DNA of 64,000 bases from NCBI RefSeq assembly GCF_000235885.1, contig NZ_JH379375.1:1-64000 (forward strand), given 5' to 3'. The position numbers were made by a program, and so were the translations under genes. The DNA comes from Leyella stercorea DSM 18206. Lineage in GTDB: Bacteria > Bacteroidota > Bacteroidia > Bacteroidales > Bacteroidaceae. Shown one piece after another: positions 41,323 through 50,994 of this stretch. Position 1 is the stretch's first letter. Each line of letters starts with the position of its first letter. Below the pieces are notes generated by a model. The model was given only the letters and a program-made list of their open reading frames with translations, searched no databases and was not told where the DNA came from.

Positions 41323-42875
41323 TTCCTTTGCAGATTTTGTTGTTGACTCTCAGCCTCCATCCCTTGCTCGAAGTTCTGCGAAGCCTGCTGTGTCGCCACG
41401 ATGCCTGTCACCATTCCCGCAATCTTCGTCCGTTTGCTTTCTTCCGACAGATTGGCATTGCCCAAAATGAGCGACAGGCGGTTCATCTCCGAGGAGGTCA
41501 GTTCACGGTCAATCTTCACCGTACCGCTCTCTGCATGAAGCACAGTCTTGCCGTTCTCACCCACAGTAATGGTGCATTGCCTCATGCCTGGAACAAGCGA
41601 GGTCAAATCTACGAGCCGGTTGGCTGCCATGGCAGAGATAAGTCCTTTTTGTCGTTCCTCATCATTGCTGTCAATCTGCGCTGCCAACATCATCAGCGAC
41701 ATGAAGGTGGTCATCGCCATGTCGAGTATAGGGTCATTCGTTCCCGAAATGCCCACGCCGCTGTCCTCCGAGGAAAGGATTTTCTTCATCCAGTCCTCCG
41801 ACGAAACCTTCTGCTCCTGTGGCGCATTGCTCTTGTATTTTGCCAACAGGTCATTGCCGTTATGCAGGGCCTGTAGCTTGATGTTGCCTTTCTGTCCGAT
41901 TTCTGCCAGATAAGCGGCTGGATCCATATCCCTTTTTGAGCCGTCAGCCGATACACTCTTCACTCCGAAATGCAGATGCTCGCCAGTGGTTCTGGTGCCG
42001 GTATTTCCCGACACCCCCAACTTCTGACTGGCATTAACCACGTCACCTACCTTTACTGCTATGTCAGACAGATGCAGGTAGGAGCATTGCACCTTGCTGC
42101 CATCCTCACGGCTGTATTCCACGGTGACGGATTTCCCTCCTGCCGTGTTCGCATTATGGTTCACCGCCACCACCTTGCCGCCGTTCTCCGTGGCCAACAC
42201 CGCCTCATGGTTCGTCTTGATGTCAATGCCCTTGTGCATCTGCTGCTTGGTGGCATCCATCGGATCCTGGCGATTGCCGAAAGGCGAGGTGATGAAGAGA
42301 AACTCCTCTCGCTCCACAGGAAAGGAATACCCGGCAGACTGCGGTACATGGGCAGCAGGCATTTCTCTACGAGGATTATTCTCCACCCCGAACGACCGAC
42401 CTTCTGCCCGCATCTCAGCCATCACCTCACTGTCATACTTGTCCAGTCCGTTGGCTTCAATGATGCGCTGCAGACTTGCAGCATAACCGCCGCCCGTGGC
42501 ATAGCCGGCACGCTCAATGCCCTTCGTCCAACCCTTGTAGTCGTCAGGCGACAGCGTGAAGCACTGCGCATAACGCTTGTTCTGCTTCAGGAACTGCGAG
42601 TGATGCTCATAACTGTCACCCACGCTTTTGTACTTACAGAATTTCTCGTTGGGCCTATCATCCGTATAGACTCCATACTCTCCGCCATTCTTCAACCACG
42701 ATGCCGTAGCCTTGATGCCAAAGTGGTTGTTGCATTCGCGCGACAGTTGGCTCTGTCCGTTGCTGCTCTCCAGTATGGCTTGCGCCAAGATGACGGAGGC
42801 AGGAATCCCATACATCCGCATCTGTTCTTTGGCTTCCTCCGCATATTGTGCGGCATACGCTGCGTTCTTTCCCAT
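41319..42875 (-). CDS. Bifunctional peptidoglycan hydrolase: GH73 glucosaminidase and M23 peptidase
   Basis: A 518-residue protein. Residues 1-150 form a GH73 glucosaminidase (VILAQAILESSNGQSQLSRE with the catalytic Glu, CNNHFGIKATASWL). Residues about 190-345 form an M23 peptidase (ITSPFGNRQDPMD, QMHKGIDIKTNHEA, GTRTTGEHLHFGV). No signal peptide is visible, so it must be exported by another route or with the transfer machinery. It would open the cell wall for DNA transfer. Four bp downstream of the ArdC-like/MutS gene. Confidence 0.85.
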   Translation of the reverse strand: MGKNAAYAAQYAEEAKEQMRMYGIPASVILAQAILESSNGQSQLSRECNNHFGIKATASWLKNGGEYGVYTDDRPNEKFCKYKSVGDSYEHHSQFLKQNKRYAQCFTLSPDDYKGWTKGIERAGYATGGGYAASLQRIIEANGLDKYDSEVMAEMRAEGRSFGVENNPRREMPAAHVPQSAGYSFPVEREEFLFITSPFGNRQDPMDATKQQMHKGIDIKTNHEAVLATENGGKVVAVNHNANTAGGKSVTVEYSREDGSKVQCSYLHLSDIAVKVGDVVNASQKLGVSGNTGTRTTGEHLHFGVKSVSADGSKRDMDPAAYLAEIGQKGNIKLQALHNGNDLLAKYKSNAPQEQKVSSEDWMKKILSSEDSGVGISGTNDPILDMAMTTFMSLMMLAAQIDSNDEERQKGLISAMAANRLVDLTSLVPGMRQCTITVGENGKTVLHAESGTVKIDRELTSSEMNRLSLILGNANLSEESKRTKIAGMVTGIVATQQASQNFEQGMEAESQQQNLQRK

Positions 42876-42879
42876 AAGC

Positions 42880-45336
42880 CTATCTCCTTAGACTGGTGTG
42901 TTGTTCTGTTTCTTGACTTTCCTGTGCCATCTGCTTTCCTGTCTCTTTTCCAGGTGACACCATCTCCGTAATTCCACGCTTCGATGATGTTGTCTGCTTC
43001 GGCATTTCCAACTGGTCACAGATGGCCACCCGTTCACCAGCACGAATGAGCTTCGGCAGATAGGTGTCGAGGGCATGATATGGGAATCCTGCCATTGCCA
43101 ACGGCTTGCCTTCATCATCCTTGCGCCCATTGCTCTTTGTCAGCGTAATACCCAATATTTTGGATGCCTTCACCGCATCATCCTTGTAGGTCTCATAGAA
43201 GTCACCGCAGCGAAACAAAAGAATGGCATCAGGATGCTTCTTCTTCAAGTCAAGATATTGTTGGACAAGGGGAGAGACAGCAGCCTTGACAGCCTTTTCA
43301 TCCTTCTTTTCTTCTTTCTTTTCCTCTTGTTTCTTCTCTTCCCTTTGTTCAGAGCTTTTATCTTCCTTAAGTACCACTTCCTTCTGTTCATCATGCTTAT
43401 CGACAATTGCCGTCTCCGCTTGCTTCACCTCCGTCGCTTCTTCCTGCTTCTCTTGTGTACTTTGCTCGACATTGTTGTCTTTCTGCAATACATCAGCAAA
43501 CAGCGAGGCGGCAAGGTTCTGCTTGTAGGAATCCCTGTCAGGAGCCACCCACAATCGTTGCCATTGTGACGGACTGACACTTCTCGGCTGCAACTTCTTG
43601 CCGTCAATAGTGGCTGCACACAGGCATTCGCCCGATTTGGCACGGAATACTGCCACACGCTGGATGCGGTTCAAATCAACCTCCTGCTCATTACCTCCGA
43701 AGATGTCCACCTTCAGGTCGGGTTTCGCCTCTGCCATAGCATAATACTTCTGTGCCAGTTCCTCACGCACACGCTCGATGTTGTCCATCGACTGCTTCAA
43801 GGTGGTGAAGAAATGATTGAGGTCTCCTTTGTCGGGATAGACGGCAAAGCCCTCCTTACCTTCGGGCTTGATGTACAATGCCCACCGCTCCTTGTCATCC
43901 TTTACCAACTGCACATTGTCGAAACCGATGTCACGGCTGTGGGTTACGGCCTCAGAAGCATCCAACGAGGATAGGTCTTCGATAGACCAGTTGCTCAGTC
44001 TTGATACCGTGATTTTCTTGTCGGCGAAATAACTGTCGTCGGGACGGAAGCCCAAGGCTCCGTCGGGATTGTAGAAACGCACGTTGTCATAACCCTCTTT
44101 CTGCAAGGCATTGGTGAAGCGTTGCTTGTTCATGCCCTTGATCTCGTTGTTCACCTCCAACGATGCACCCTGTGGCAGCACCACATCGGCGGTCTTGCTG
44201 GCATCATCACGCACGATGACCACAGTACGCTGCTCCTCGTTGGGATGCTGCTTGATTTCGTCTGCTACGAAGTAGTGGTTGGGCAACTGCACCTGTATCT
44301 GCGCCGTCTCTCGCTGATGCTGGTCGGTGGCATACTCCACCTTTTCACCCAGTTCGGCTTTCTTCAACACCTTCAGCGCACCGTTCACCTCACTCTCGAT
44401 GGCATCAATCAGACAAGGGTCTTCCTTCAGTTCCCTCGTCCAATAGTCCACCATGCTAAGGCTGTCCTTTGACAGACGGGCAGGCAGTCCCAGTTCGAGC
44501 ATCTTCACGCCCGAAGCTATCTCAGTGATGAGTCGTTCCTTCTTCACGGCATCCTCCGACGGGGCTTTGCCGTTCTTCATGACCATGCCCTCACGTGCCA
44601 ACCGCTGCTGATGACCGGTGGCAGACACCAACTGACGCATCATCTCCTGTACATAGTCATTGTAGTGCTCGAAGTCACGCTGCCGTGGCAGGTAGATGAC
44701 ATCCTTCTCGGTGTCGTAGTGCGCCACACCCGTGCCGTCCTGACGTACATTCACGAGGTTGTCCTTCATCTTCTGAAGGAATCCGTTGACGCACCCATGC
44801 AGCTGCTTGTCCTCCTTGTCGCCATAACCTCTATCCTCCACCGTGCCATCCTTCTTCAATGCCGTAGTGTAGGCTGTTTCGTTAGCCATAGGCAGTAGCG
44901 TCTGGTCGATATTGAACAGCACACGGATCTCACGGTTTTTCACTCCCTTGTACTGCTGTTTGTCCTGTTCCGACAGTTCTGCGTATGCCTCCTTGGTGAT
45001 GACATCGTCGGGATTGTTGCGGTTGACGTACTTATTCCAATTGTAATACAGGAACGGCACACCTTTCTCATGCTCCCTCACGCTCTCACCCCGTGCCTTC
45101 GCTTCGGAGAACTGCGTAAACAGATTGCTCTTGCAACCCTTGGCATCGGAGTCAAGGGCAAGGACAAGGGCATTGAACGGACTGACCGAAAAGCCCTTGG
45201 GATAGAGCTTCGGATAGAGTTTGCCGCTTGCATTCAACCAATGTCCCTTGGCATCCACCGCACTCGTCAGTGCCTCAGTGAGCAGCGACACCTGCTTCTC
45301 CGCCGTCCGCTTCTCAAATTCTGATTTCTCTTTCAT
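42880..45336 (-). CDS. ArdC-like protein fused to a MutS mismatch-recognition domain
   Basis: An 818-residue protein. The N-terminal part resembles ArdC-like DUF1738 proteins ([38 protein letters not shown]); at the zincin position it reads [19 protein letters not shown], so HExxH is lost. A highly charged linker (residues about 630-685) leads to a C-terminal MutS domain [56 protein letters not shown] and VSPGK. The Phe-x-Glu mismatch motif (FYE) is kept, while all other MutS domains are missing. It could sequester or sense mismatched DNA. Confidence 0.75.
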   Translation of the reverse strand: MKEKSEFEKRTAEKQVSLLTEALTSAVDAKGHWLNASGKLYPKLYPKGFSVSPFNALVLALDSDAKGCKSNLFTQFSEAKARGESVREHEKGVPFLYYNWNKYVNRNNPDDVITKEAYAELSEQDKQQYKGVKNREIRVLFNIDQTLLPMANETAYTTALKKDGTVEDRGYGDKEDKQLHGCVNGFLQKMKDNLVNVRQDGTGVAHYDTEKDVIYLPRQRDFEHYNDYVQEMMRQLVSATGHQQRLAREGMVMKNGKAPSEDAVKKERLITEIASGVKMLELGLPARLSKDSLSMVDYWTRELKEDPCLIDAIESEVNGALKVLKKAELGEKVEYATDQHQRETAQIQVQLPNHYFVADEIKQHPNEEQRTVVIVRDDASKTADVVLPQGASLEVNNEIKGMNKQRFTNALQKEGYDNVRFYNPDGALGFRPDDSYFADKKITVSRLSNWSIEDLSSLDASEAVTHSRDIGFDNVQLVKDDKERWALYIKPEGKEGFAVYPDKGDLNHFFTTLKQSMDNIERVREELAQKYYAMAEAKPDLKVDIFGGNEQEVDLNRIQRVAVFRAKSGECLCAATIDGKKLQPRSVSPSQWQRLWVAPDRDSYKQNLAASLFADVLQKDNNVEQSTQEKQEEATEVKQAETAIVDKHDEQKEVVLKEDKSSEQREEKKQEEKKEEKKDEKAVKAAVSPLVQQYLDLKKKHPDAILLFRCGDFYETYKDDAVKASKILGITLTKSNGRKDDEGKPLAMAGFPYHALDTYLPKLIRAGERVAICDQLEMPKQTTSSKRGITEMVSPGKETGKQMAQESQETEQHTSLRR

Positions 45337-45418
45337 GCTTTTATCTTTTTGTTTATCTCAATCACATTCTATAATTGGCTTACCAAGCCACCGTTCCCGA
45401 CAATTTTGTTGTCGGGCT

Positions 45419-47218
45419 TCACTGTATTCCCCTCGGTCGCACCACGCTCTCCCGTGCCTGCTCTTCGTACTGCATTGCTGCCATCTGTCGCATCTGGTCG
45501 TTCTTGGCAAGTATGGCGTTAGCCAATGTATTCAGCGGCAATGCCCCCGACTGATGCGCCCCAATCACACTGTCAGGCAGTTGAATGGTACAAGGCACAT
45601 GGTCAATGTTGGCAACGAGACACCGCCCTTGCAGCATCGGGTTGCTGATACGAGGATTGAGTGGTTCATCAGGATATTGGCGGTACTGAATGCGAGATGC
45701 AGCAGGACTAACTGTAGGTGCAATGCCTTCCTGCTGTTTCCTGCCCAGCACCTCATGTCCCGCTTTGTTGAGCAGATTGGCACCTCCCATACCCATCAAC
45801 AGCATCTTCAGTATAGGATTCTTCACGAACATTCCAGCCACGATAGAGGCCAAAGGAAGGAGGCTATTGTCCATATTCAGCGATTTTGTCTTGCCAGTGA
45901 ACAGTCCCACCAGTACATCGGGCAGCATCGCCAACACATAACCAAGGTTCTTGCCGATGTCTGAAAAGCCGTTCAGTCCAAAACTCTGCAACAGCCCGTC
46001 CCATCCATTTTCGTTTGTTTGTAAGGCTGTTTCCTCCTGCTGGACTACAGATGGTGTTGCCTCTTCAGTCGATGAATCAGGAGTTTCTTTCGGTTCTGCC
46101 TTCTTCTCCTTCTCAGCCTCTGCATCCAGTCTCGCCTTAACCTCCAGATACTCGTCTTCCTGTCCAGGCGCAACTATCAAGGGCACATCCTTGTACTTGC
46201 CTGTACGTTTGGTTGCTTCGTTTCTCTGAGGGTCAAGGAACGTACCTTTGTTCCAAGGAAAAGAGGTCTGCTCGGTTTGTTTCGTCCAATCCATAAAAGT
46301 GATATTGCTCGTGGGAATCTTGTTCTTGAAATGGCTGTTGGTAGCCTTGATATAGCTGTTCTCGTGGTTCTTGATGACTTTTGCCTGTTTGCGGAATGAG
46401 GCGAAGACGTTGGTGCCCGTACCGAAAACTCCCTTGCTGATACACTCCTCGACACAGACCTCTTGGCTGCTACCTTTCTTGCTTAGGTGCTCCATGCCGA
46501 CATTCATCACCATATCGATACCGACAAACTTGGCGAAGGTTGCCCATGAGCCAATCCCTCCCATGGCCACGACATCGGCACCCGCTCCGGCTGCCCATCC
46601 CGCTGCCTTCTCTGTTCGAGAGGGCTTATAGGCTGCCTCTCCTTTGGCTTCTATCTCTGCGGCAAGGGGTGACTTGTTCAGTTCGTAGGGCAGACCGAAC
46701 AGACTGCTTTGTGCCGCCTTGCGGATGATATAGTCGGCAGAAGATGTTGGCATACGGTCTTTCACCATTTTTTCTATCATCAGCTGCTCCATGCGGTGAT
46801 CGATATAGGCGTATGCCAAATCACAACCGAGTTGTTTAGAGAGTGCATCGTACCGCTCTCGTCCTATCTCCGTCACCACCGCCTTGCGCCATTCCTCAGC
46901 CATCACGGCAAGGTCACGCTGCATATCCTTGTTGCCGACAATAGCCTCCTTGCACATCGCCAGATAGTCTTCGGTGGTCTTGCTGTTCCACTTGCCTGTA
47001 ATCTTCAGCGTGGCGTATGGGTCATCACCAGGCATATTGGCAGTGGCCAATGAGCGTAGGATGCCAGCCGTACTGTTGGAGTAGGCTCGCATCTCGTCTG
47101 CCTGTCTGTTGGACAAGTCCCGTTGCACCCTGCCCATCACGGGGGCAAGGTGACACCCGAAGTAGTCGCCCATCAGACGCTCTATCTCTGCGAATCGCTG
47201 ACTGTTCTTAACTGCCAT
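45419..47218 (-). CDS. Hypothetical transfer-region protein
   Basis: A 599-residue protein. The first 250 residues are helical and charged, then a Gly/Ala-rich hydrophobic segment (GWAAGAGADVVAMGGIGSWA), a charged low-complexity linker (AEAEKEKKAEPKETPDSSTE) and, near residues 430-500, a further hydrophobic region (MLPDVLVGLFTG, LASIVAGMFV, LLMGMGGANLL). This resembles large membrane-associated proteins of Bacteroidales conjugation loci. No family assignment. It lies in the transfer operon with 9 bp to the next gene upstream. Confidence 0.5.
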   Translation of the reverse strand: MAVKNSQRFAEIERLMGDYFGCHLAPVMGRVQRDLSNRQADEMRAYSNSTAGILRSLATANMPGDDPYATLKITGKWNSKTTEDYLAMCKEAIVGNKDMQRDLAVMAEEWRKAVVTEIGRERYDALSKQLGCDLAYAYIDHRMEQLMIEKMVKDRMPTSSADYIIRKAAQSSLFGLPYELNKSPLAAEIEAKGEAAYKPSRTEKAAGWAAGAGADVVAMGGIGSWATFAKFVGIDMVMNVGMEHLSKKGSSQEVCVEECISKGVFGTGTNVFASFRKQAKVIKNHENSYIKATNSHFKNKIPTSNITFMDWTKQTEQTSFPWNKGTFLDPQRNEATKRTGKYKDVPLIVAPGQEDEYLEVKARLDAEAEKEKKAEPKETPDSSTEEATPSVVQQEETALQTNENGWDGLLQSFGLNGFSDIGKNLGYVLAMLPDVLVGLFTGKTKSLNMDNSLLPLASIVAGMFVKNPILKMLLMGMGGANLLNKAGHEVLGRKQQEGIAPTVSPAASRIQYRQYPDEPLNPRISNPMLQGRCLVANIDHVPCTIQLPDSVIGAHQSGALPLNTLANAILAKNDQMRQMAAMQYEEQARESVVRPRGIQ

Positions 47219-47227
47219 ATACCTTGT

Positions 47228-47551
47228 TTATATATTATACTGCTGTAATATCTGTTCCTTTGTCTGCTCGATGGCATTGTGATATATCTCCATCTGCTTA
47301 GGATAGTGTTCCTCCAACCATGCGTCCTTGTCCACTTGGCAGTGGATGAACTGCACGGCCATACGTTCCTCAATCTCCACGGAGGGTTCCCCCTCTTCCT
47401 TACCATTGAACCATGCCTTTGTCCACCATCTCACGCCAGCCCGGTCGGGATAGACGCTCACTATCCTCGGAATGTCGAAGCTCTGGATATCCACGTCCAA
47501 GTCGGCAAGAGGGTCGATGATGCCGTCATGCGTCAGGGCTTGCTCTTGGAG
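47228..47551 (-). CDS. Downstream frame, probable -1 extension of the M23-like gene
   Basis: An open frame of about 105 codons that has no ATG near its beginning (first plausible start is TTG at 47500). It is continuous, through a -1 shift at the A9 run 47552-47560, with the preceding gene, giving KKLQEQALTHDGIIDPLADL and so on to the end EQILQQYNI. Acidic, helical C-terminus (MEIYHNAIEQTKEQ), no known domain. Either a programmed frameshift product, a mutated gene or a homopolymer sequencing error. Confidence 0.5.
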   Translation of the reverse strand, partial: LQEQALTHDGIIDPLADLDVDIQSFDIPRIVSVYPDRAGVRWWTKAWFNGKEEGEPSVEIEERMAVQFIHCQVDKDAWLEEHYPKQMEIYHNAIEQTKEQILQQYNI

Positions 47552-48354
47552 TTTTTTTTTAACACCTCGTCCATCGTGGAGAGATATACCTGATGTCGCA
47601 TGGCAAGATAGTTGAGAAAGTCGGCAATGAGCAGGTTCTGCACCTTAGTCGCCAAAGGCATACAGCGGTTGCCGATGCCCAAGGGATTAGCCATGCTCGG
47701 CATGGTCTCGTAGAAATAATGCTTGCTCGCTCCCAACGAGAAGATGTTTCTCAACGACTGCTCCGTATGTTCGGGCAGAGAGTATGCTCCTTGTTGAAGG
47801 TCCTCGAAGTAGGAGGGAAGGAAGCGGAGCATCAATGCCTCTATCTCCTGACGGTCGGTGTCGTAGGGTGAAGGGATGTTCATGTCCAGTTCATTGATGC
47901 CCATTTGGGAATTGTGCTCCAATGCCTTGATATTGCCGTAGAGCATGGTGAGGAACTCCAACGGATTGATTTCCTCTCCGTCAAACCTCACCTCCATGTG
48001 CAGCAGGTCGCCACTGATGGCGATGGTCTGACCGGCCTTGACGCTTTGGGAGAAGTTGGCGAAGACATTGGAGAGATGCCTGTAAGTCACTTCGTATTTG
48101 CCGTAGCGGATGGTCTGGTAGATGCCATGCTCCGCGTCCGACCCAATGGCAGAGACGGTTCCCGTTGCCACCGCCGACAGCAGGTAATGGTTCACTGAGA
48201 AGTCTATGCCGTGATGGAAGAATGTTTCTCCCGTCACGGGATTTTTCTGCTCTCCGTAACCCAAGGACATCTGCACGTCCTGCTTTATAGGCTCCTCAAA
48301 CGGCATACAGTAGCCGCTCGATGAGCGCAGTATCATTTCTTCTGTATATCTCAT
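47533..48354 (-). CDS. M23-peptidase-like protein (degenerate), ends in A9 run
   Basis: A 273-residue protein. The N-terminal 140 residues match the M23 fold: QMSLGYGEQKNPVTGETFFH, HHGIDFSVNHYLLSAVATGT and SGDLLHMEVRF. Of the metal-site residues the first His/Asp (HGIDF) is retained, while the second site reads LLHMEVRF instead of HLHFE, so zinc binding is partial. No signal peptide. The last codons run through TTAAAAAAAAAC into a stop; see the frame at 47228. Third cell-wall-related gene in the transfer region. Confidence 0.6.
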   Translation of the reverse strand: MRYTEEMILRSSSGYCMPFEEPIKQDVQMSLGYGEQKNPVTGETFFHHGIDFSVNHYLLSAVATGTVSAIGSDAEHGIYQTIRYGKYEVTYRHLSNVFANFSQSVKAGQTIAISGDLLHMEVRFDGEEINPLEFLTMLYGNIKALEHNSQMGINELDMNIPSPYDTDRQEIEALMLRFLPSYFEDLQQGAYSLPEHTEQSLRNIFSLGASKHYFYETMPSMANPLGIGNRCMPLATKVQNLLIADFLNYLAMRHQVYLSTMDEVLKKNSKSKP

Positions 48355-48369
48355 ATCACTGTATATTGG

Positions 48370-49032
48370 TTATCGTTTCATCCCTCTGCTTTGGGTCTCT
48401 GCTTCTTTCATGTTCTGCCCATGTGAAGACGTACCGCCTCTGTTAGGCAGAGTTTGCGCCACCTTAGAATTGTTCCCGATGATCATCGCTCCAAGCAGGG
48501 CACCCGCAATCTTGCTCATCCAACCAAAGCGTCCGAATACCATGAAGGCGGCAGCCACCAGTCCGACGATGCTCATACCCGACACGTTGCCCTTGCCGAT
48601 ATTGCCAAAGAGATTGCCTATCATGTCGCATCCTACGCCTCCGAACATATTCCTAAAGAAATCACTGATGCCGCTGAACTGGGTGTCCATCTTTCCGGCT
48701 ACAGTGTTCACCGCATCAACGGCTTCACCAGCCTTGCCCGTCAGACGTTGCACATCGTTGGCGGTTTGTGCCACCGCTTCCGTGGCATTCTCGCCGATGA
48801 CAGCATCACCTACGATGCGTGCCACGCTCTTGTCTGTGGTCAACTTCTCCCATGTCACATAGCCTGCGGCACTACCCACTGCGGCCGTCTGCATAGCCTT
48901 GCCGGCTCCCATAAGGGTGCGTTGCGGGTGGAGTGCCGCACTGCCTAAGGTCTTTCCAGTTACTCCGATGACATGGCCAGTACCTCGTGCCGCCTTGCCA
49001 CCATATTTCAATAATGAACTCCAAAATCCCAT
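48370..49032 (-). CDS. Hypothetical membrane protein
   Basis: A 220-residue, Gly/Ala-rich protein. The N-terminus is basic (MGFWSSLLKYGGKAARGTGH), the middle (residues 85-125) amphipathic (AVAQTANDVQRLTGKAGEAV), and near residue 150 there are two hydrophobic helices (MSIVGLVAAAFMVFG, IAGALLGAMIIG). Suggests a small inner-membrane component of the transfer apparatus. No known family. Confidence 0.5.
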   Translation of the reverse strand: MGFWSSLLKYGGKAARGTGHVIGVTGKTLGSAALHPQRTLMGAGKAMQTAAVGSAAGYVTWEKLTTDKSVARIVGDAVIGENATEAVAQTANDVQRLTGKAGEAVDAVNTVAGKMDTQFSGISDFFRNMFGGVGCDMIGNLFGNIGKGNVSGMSIVGLVAAAFMVFGRFGWMSKIAGALLGAMIIGNNSKVAQTLPNRGGTSSHGQNMKEAETQSRGMKR

Positions 49033-49125
49033 ATCTTATCGTTTTTTAATCACGGTTTGACTTCGTCTTCTTCTGTCACGACTCGGCATAGCTCGAACAA
49101 GTTCGGCTCTGCTCTCGCTGCTCCA

Positions 49126-49809
49126 TCAGTTTACGTTCTTGCCCACCTGCTTCCACCGCCTCTTGGCAGCCGCTGCTATCTCGGCTTTGTTCGCTTTGGT
49201 GGGTCTTGCCCCTTCGTCTATCTCCATCCAAACATCGCCCATGGTGGTGTATTTCACCGCCCTCGTCAGTCGCTTCAACTGCTTGTTCATCTTCTTCAGT
49301 TTGGGTCGGATGCCGAAGACTATCTCCACACGCTCCTTCTCGGTCATCTTGTTGCCCGACAGGCATACCGTGCGTATGTCATTAACTATCTCGATGCTGT
49401 TCATAATCAGCTCGCGGTATATCTTGTTGCGCTTGGCTGACAGGGCTACGGCAAGTCCGTTGGCAGGATGGGCATCCAACTGCGCCACCAATCCACCCAT
49501 ATTGTCCACCAACTGACCTATCTCGTGATAGAAACCATATATCTGTGCGGCATAGCTGACGATGGAACGGAAGGAGTCCAGATAGTTGTTGAACTCCCGC
49601 TGCAGGTCGGTAGTGGCTTCCACTTCCTCCTTGGTCCAGATATGGCCGGTGGATTGTAGCAGCATCACTTTCTCCTGATTCTTCAGTTCTTTCTCCGCCT
49701 TGTTGGTGTACATCAGAATCATCCCCGCAAGAGTCGGGTCGTTCTGCGCCCGCACTCCTGCAAAAGATGATATAAACATAAAAATGGCAATTGATATGAA
49801 ATACTTCAT
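49126..49809 (-). CDS. Secreted transfer-region protein, paralogue 1
   Basis: A 227-residue protein with signal peptide (MKYFISIAIFMFISSFAGVR, then AQ). The rest is helical and ends with a basic motif: VKYTTMGDVWMEIDEGARP...AEIAAAAKRRW. The same end pattern (YYTMTDVW...GEIATQALSRWRR) is in the adjacent gene at 49827, so the two arose by duplication. Possibly periplasmic parts of a transfer machine. Confidence 0.55.
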   Translation of the reverse strand: MKYFISIAIFMFISSFAGVRAQNDPTLAGMILMYTNKAEKELKNQEKVMLLQSTGHIWTKEEVEATTDLQREFNNYLDSFRSIVSYAAQIYGFYHEIGQLVDNMGGLVAQLDAHPANGLAVALSAKRNKIYRELIMNSIEIVNDIRTVCLSGNKMTEKERVEIVFGIRPKLKKMNKQLKRLTRAVKYTTMGDVWMEIDEGARPTKANKAEIAAAAKRRWKQVGKNVN

Positions 49810-49826
49810 GACTGATTCCTTTATCG

Positions 49827-50528
49827 TTAATCACTGATGGTCATACGTCCTGCTCTGCGCCATCTGCTAAGGGCTTGGGTGGCTATCTCTCCATTGCTTC
49901 GGTCTATCATCCCTGCCGTCACGCCGTTCCACACATCGGTCATGGTGTAATATCGTATAGACAGATAAAGACGATGCAGCTTCTTGCTGAAGGCACTCAG
50001 CTTGTCGTTCAGTGCCCACAGCGTCTTGCTCCTTTCCGCACCAGTCAGCATGTTCTCTTTGCCTCCTTTGGCGACTGCATCTTTCAGCAGTGTGAAGACG
50101 GACACCAATTCCGTGGCGGTCTCCATATACAGGTTGTTCATCGAGAGGGTGGCAACGATGCCTTGCGGATTATTGTTGATGGCCTTGCGCATCTTACACA
50201 AGGTGATGAATATCTTCACTCCATCGTCGTACAGATAGGTACAGGCTTTGAGGGAAGAGGCATAACCACTGGCGGTTTTCAGATAACTGTTGTACTTCTT
50301 CTCCCATTCGTGTATCTTGGTGAACTCTGCGGCGATGGTATTCTGCAACAGGGCAGTCTTGGTCTGACCTTTGATTTCCTTCTCTATCTCACCGTTGATG
50401 GCTTCGTTGCCCTCTGCTAATGCCATCCATTCCAAAGGGTTGGCAGTCACAATCTGTGCATGGGCTGACGGCACGCTCAGTACCAATGCCACGACAATGA
50501 ACCAAATCTTATCTATTCGTAATCTCAT
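49827..50528 (-). CDS. Secreted transfer-region protein, paralogue 2
   Basis: A 233-residue protein with signal peptide (IWFIVVALVLSVPSAHA, then Q). Similar in size and plan to the next gene, with helical middle and the C-terminal IRYYTMTDVWNGV and GEIATQALSRWRRAGR. It overlaps the bPH membrane protein gene by 20 bp. Function unknown. Confidence 0.55.
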   Translation of the reverse strand: MRLRIDKIWFIVVALVLSVPSAHAQIVTANPLEWMALAEGNEAINGEIEKEIKGQTKTALLQNTIAAEFTKIHEWEKKYNSYLKTASGYASSLKACTYLYDDGVKIFITLCKMRKAINNNPQGIVATLSMNNLYMETATELVSVFTLLKDAVAKGGKENMLTGAERSKTLWALNDKLSAFSKKLHRLYLSIRYYTMTDVWNGVTAGMIDRSNGEIATQALSRWRRAGRMTISD

Positions 50529-50994
50529 ATACGCCCTTTCTTCGTTTGTTCGTTTCTACTCTTGTTCGTATCACACTCACCACGTCATAGCTGTTGCTGA
50601 TGCCGGTCATTTCCAGTTTCGGTGTCGTTCTATCCATCGACAACACGGTCACGCTTTTCAGTCCGCATAACTGTTGTATCAATGTCTGATGCTCGGCAAA
50701 GTCCACCACTCGGTACAACTCCATGTAGTTCACGCTCCGCTGAAACACTCCGTGCTCACAGATGAGTTGCTCGCTCCCGATATGGTAGCGGATACTCCTC
50801 AGATAGATGAATCGGTAGAGTAAACAGAGGGAGAACAGGAGGCTGAAGACAAGCAACAGGGTACTATATGCACAACCGGGCAATCCTCCGATTAGGAGCA
50901 TTGCCACGCACAACAGCAACAGAGGCAGTTCGTTGATGAAAAACTGTCCGATGCTGGGGCACAAGGTGATGATGCTATTATCTTCTTGTCTCAT
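50509..50994 (-). CDS. Bacterial PH-domain membrane protein
   Basis: A 161-residue protein with two close transmembrane helices (LLLLCVAMLLIGGLPG, LLLVFSLLFSLCLLYRF) followed by a bPH2 domain (RYHIGSEQLICEHGVFQRS, MELYRVVDF, LKSVTVLSMDRTTPKLEM). This is the YdbS/YdbT architecture. It is translationally coupled to the primase-like gene (overlap of 4 bp). Confidence 0.7.
   Translation of the reverse strand: MRQEDNSIITLCPSIGQFFINELPLLLLCVAMLLIGGLPGCAYSTLLLVFSLLFSLCLLYRFIYLRSIRYHIGSEQLICEHGVFQRSVNYMELYRVVDFAEHQTLIQQLCGLKSVTVLSMDRTTPKLEMTGISNSYDVVSVIRTRVETNKRRKGVYEITNR

Noticed and set aside
42880-43300. A mutS mismatch repair gene
   Set aside because: Only domain I is present, as the C-terminus of an ArdC-like protein; there is no ATPase or clamp, so it is not a repair gene.
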